From contig JBGGNE010000548.1 of assembly GCA_041287705.1 (NCBI GenBank), forward strand, positions 1-7,980: a stretch of DNA of 7,980 bases, read 5' to 3'. Positions within the stretch are counted from its first letter, which is position 1, and every line of letters starts with the position of its first letter. The position numbers were made by a program, and so were the translations under genes. Shown piece after piece: positions 6,573 through 7,980 of the stretch. The notes beneath the pieces were generated by a model. The model did not search any database. It saw only the letters and a list, made by a program, of their open reading frames with translations, and had not been told where the DNA came from. This stretch comes from LW23 sp041287705 (lineage in GTDB: Bacteria > Verrucomicrobiota > Verrucomicrobiia > Methylacidiphilales > UBA1321).

Positions 6573-6602
6573 TCCTTCCTTCTTATCTGACCATGTCAGA
6601 TA
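6573..6602 (-). promoter_or_regulatory. Capsid ribosome binding site with adjoining hairpin
   Basis: The Shine-Dalgarno site AAGGAAGGA (6573-6581 on the - strand) lies 10 nt before the capsid ATG. Two bases upstream ends a perfect 8-bp inverted repeat, TATCTGAC (6584-6591) and GTCAGATA (6595-6602), with a 3-nt loop. In the - strand mRNA this stem would sit against the ribosome binding site without covering it. It could stabilise the 5' end of a processed capsid mRNA, or be a site for a protein or RNase. As DNA it is also an operator-like dyad. Confidence 0.6.
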
Positions 6603-6677
6603 GTGAACCAGAAGCACCGCCGGCAAAGTCCTCCCCGGCCACAAAGCCAGGGAACGGAATATCGAGAGGAAAAGCGG

Positions 6678-7931
6678 TCAGGCGCGGGCAACCTTGAATT
6701 TATGCATCGCCGTGCGCCAGCTATCCTCATCCGTGATCTTGTCCAACTCCGCCGCCAACTGCCTCTGAGGGTTACTGGCGTGGGTAGTGCGAGCCGAACC
6801 ACTCGCGGGTAATACAGAACGGGACGTCGTTTTGAAGGGTTGCTGATGGGGATTCTGCTGCTGCTGCTGATGATGATGAGATGAGCCAGCACCTGGTGCG
6901 CCTCCCCGTCTCTGGGGGGCAATGCCAAGCTCATTCGCCGCCATCTGCGCCAGCCTCAGCGGTTTATCCGGGTCCGAGTACAGCGCGTTGCCGCTCTGCC
7001 TCAGCACCTCATCCAGCTCCACCATCCTGCGCACCAGCGCCGAATCGCGGTTGGTAGTGTCCGGATACTGATCCACTGCCGCCGCCTTACTGGCATCCAG
7101 CGTACGCGACCACTGCTCTGCTTCCCCCGGGCGGGGGCCGGTCCCGGATTCCTTCAGATCGCGGATATAGTCCTTCAGATGATCCATCTGCTCATCTATC
7201 TCCGCCACCTTATCAAAATCAAGATCCCGCGTCATCGCCACCTTGCGCTCAGCCCGTAGCTGAGACAGCAATGCGGTTGATTCATCCACAGACTGAGGAA
7301 AATGATGCCCATCATCATCCCCCTGCGCCTGTGTATTAGCATGTGACTGCGGATGCTCCAGCTGATCGCGACCGTCGTGATCGCGGCCATCGTCGAGGTG
7401 GTGTTGCTGTTGCTGCTGCTGCTGATCCTGCCGGCCCTGATCTTCGCCCGCCGCGGCCCTGTCTGATGACGTTGCGGCATCCGTATCCCGCCCCAGAATA
7501 GACTCGGCCTGCGCCAGAGCATTCTTCATCGAGACACTGTTGCCCGACATCACCGCCCGCTTACGAATATCAAACGCCAGCGCCTCCACCTCATCCTCCG
7601 GCCGAAACCGGTACTGAGGTCCCTTCCTGCCGCTGGCAGTATTGACGTCGCCGCCGCCCTGGCCGGAAATCTCCTGGCCCTCGGCATCATCCACGTCACC
7701 ATCGCCATCGCCACCAGAGGCCGCCTCATCATTCTCCTCCTTCAGCAACTGCTGTTGCTCATGATAAGCCCCCAGCAAAGACCCCACCGCATCCCGATAC
7801 GCATCAATCTCACTCCCCTCCGCATCCCCTCCCCTGTCCCCATTCTGTCCATCTGCACCGGAAACAGCCTCTCTCACAAAAGGCTCTCCCGCCATCTGGG
7901 AGGATTGGGCATTCGCCTCAAATTCGCTCAT
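6678..7931 (-). CDS. Probable phage head scaffolding protein
   Basis: This 417-residue hydrophilic protein is rich in Asp, Glu, Gln and Gly, with no signal peptide or membrane segment. I assign it a scaffold role from composition and place: it lies directly upstream of the major capsid gene, where many tailed phages encode the acidic helical scaffold. Stretches at 40-70, 112-147 and 216-262 look helical or coiled-coil-like (for example MDHLKDYIRDLKES, 249-262). Glycine/aspartate-rich linkers separate them. There are two low-complexity tracts: a Gln run at 170-176 followed by HH, and HHHQQQQQ at 352-359. A compact C-terminal tail (390-417) with KITDEDSWRTAMHKFKVARA could be the coat-binding helix, as in other scaffolds, but no specific family is recognised. 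The ATG at 7929-7931 is fixed by an in-frame TGA about 11 codons upstream, within the -35 hexamer. No Shine-Dalgarno site precedes it. Confidence that it is a gene is high; its role is inferred. Confidence 0.7.
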   Translation of the reverse strand: MSEFEANAQSSQMAGEPFVREAVSGADGQNGDRGGDAEGSEIDAYRDAVGSLLGAYHEQQQLLKEENDEAASGGDGDGDVDDAEGQEISGQGGGDVNTASGRKGPQYRFRPEDEVEALAFDIRKRAVMSGNSVSMKNALAQAESILGRDTDAATSSDRAAAGEDQGRQDQQQQQQQHHLDDGRDHDGRDQLEHPQSHANTQAQGDDDGHHFPQSVDESTALLSQLRAERKVAMTRDLDFDKVAEIDEQMDHLKDYIRDLKESGTGPRPGEAEQWSRTLDASKAAAVDQYPDTTNRDSALVRRMVELDEVLRQSGNALYSDPDKPLRLAQMAANELGIAPQRRGGAPGAGSSHHHQQQQQNPHQQPFKTTSRSVLPASGSARTTHASNPQRQLAAELDKITDEDSWRTAMHKFKVARA

Positions 7932-7938
7932 GCCGTAT

Positions 7939-7968
7939 ACGATATCAGCATTGTAGCTGATTTGTCAA
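7939..7968 (-). promoter_or_regulatory. Candidate late promoter with a dyad in its spacer
   Basis: On the - strand, a perfect TTGACA (7963-7968) is followed after 18 nt by TATCGT (7939-7944, 4/6 to consensus). A perfect 6-bp dyad, ATCAGC-ATTGTA-GCTGAT (7944-7961 on the + strand), fills the spacer, which looks like a repressor or activator site. Transcription would begin at about 7932, essentially at the ATG (7931). The scaffold mRNA would then be leaderless, which agrees with the missing Shine-Dalgarno site. Confidence 0.45.
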
Positions 7969-7980
7969 CAAGCATTTGCC

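Noticed and set aside
5120..6697. A long + strand reading frame of 525 codons antisense to the capsid gene
   Set aside because: It is very rich in Arg, Ala and His with no recognisable domain, and mirrors the GC-rich codon use of the real - strand capsid gene, which has a strong ribosome binding site and terminator.

Overview
The window joins two kinds of bacterial DNA. About 1-2990 is AT-rich with many AGA, ATA and TTA codons. About 3010-7980 is GC-rich. The host is probably a Gram-negative-type bacterium with Sec-exported proteins. The GC-rich genes mostly lack Shine-Dalgarno sites, except the phage capsid gene. The TTCGTG-type intergenic repeats recall Verrucomicrobia or Planctomycetes, but that is a memory-based impression and not a sequence-based assignment.

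Layout. On the + strand, two genes 18 bp apart (109-1725, 1744-2877) encode an ABC-type AAA ATPase of the DUF3696-like/OLD-like kind and a protein carrying TOPRIM-nuclease-like motifs. This ATPase plus TOPRIM pairing is the logic of OLD/Gabija and PARIS (AriA/AriB) anti-phage systems, so the operon is a candidate defence system. Its second protein has an unassigned N-terminal region and a C-terminal cysteine cluster. Everything from 3023 rightwards is on the - strand and converges on this operon. Two tandem paralogous exported proteins (4487-3786 and 3712-3023) have a likely promoter at 4561-4589. A gene-free stretch (4488-5077) holds a 197-bp imperfect inverted-repeat element, a 9-bp triple repeat and an intrinsic terminator. 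Then comes a phage head module: an acidic Gln/His-rich probable scaffold (7931-6678) followed by a probable N4-gp56/DUF4043-type major capsid protein (6562-5078), which ends at the terminator.

How it fits together. The scaffold and capsid genes form one transcription unit, with a sigma70-like promoter at 7939-7968 that contains a dyad and a hairpin just upstream of the capsid ribosome binding site. Other head and tail genes are not visible. Either the window shows the edge of a prophage, or accessory cargo (the exported pair and the defence operon) lies inside a prophage downstream of the capsid gene. The window alone cannot decide between these.
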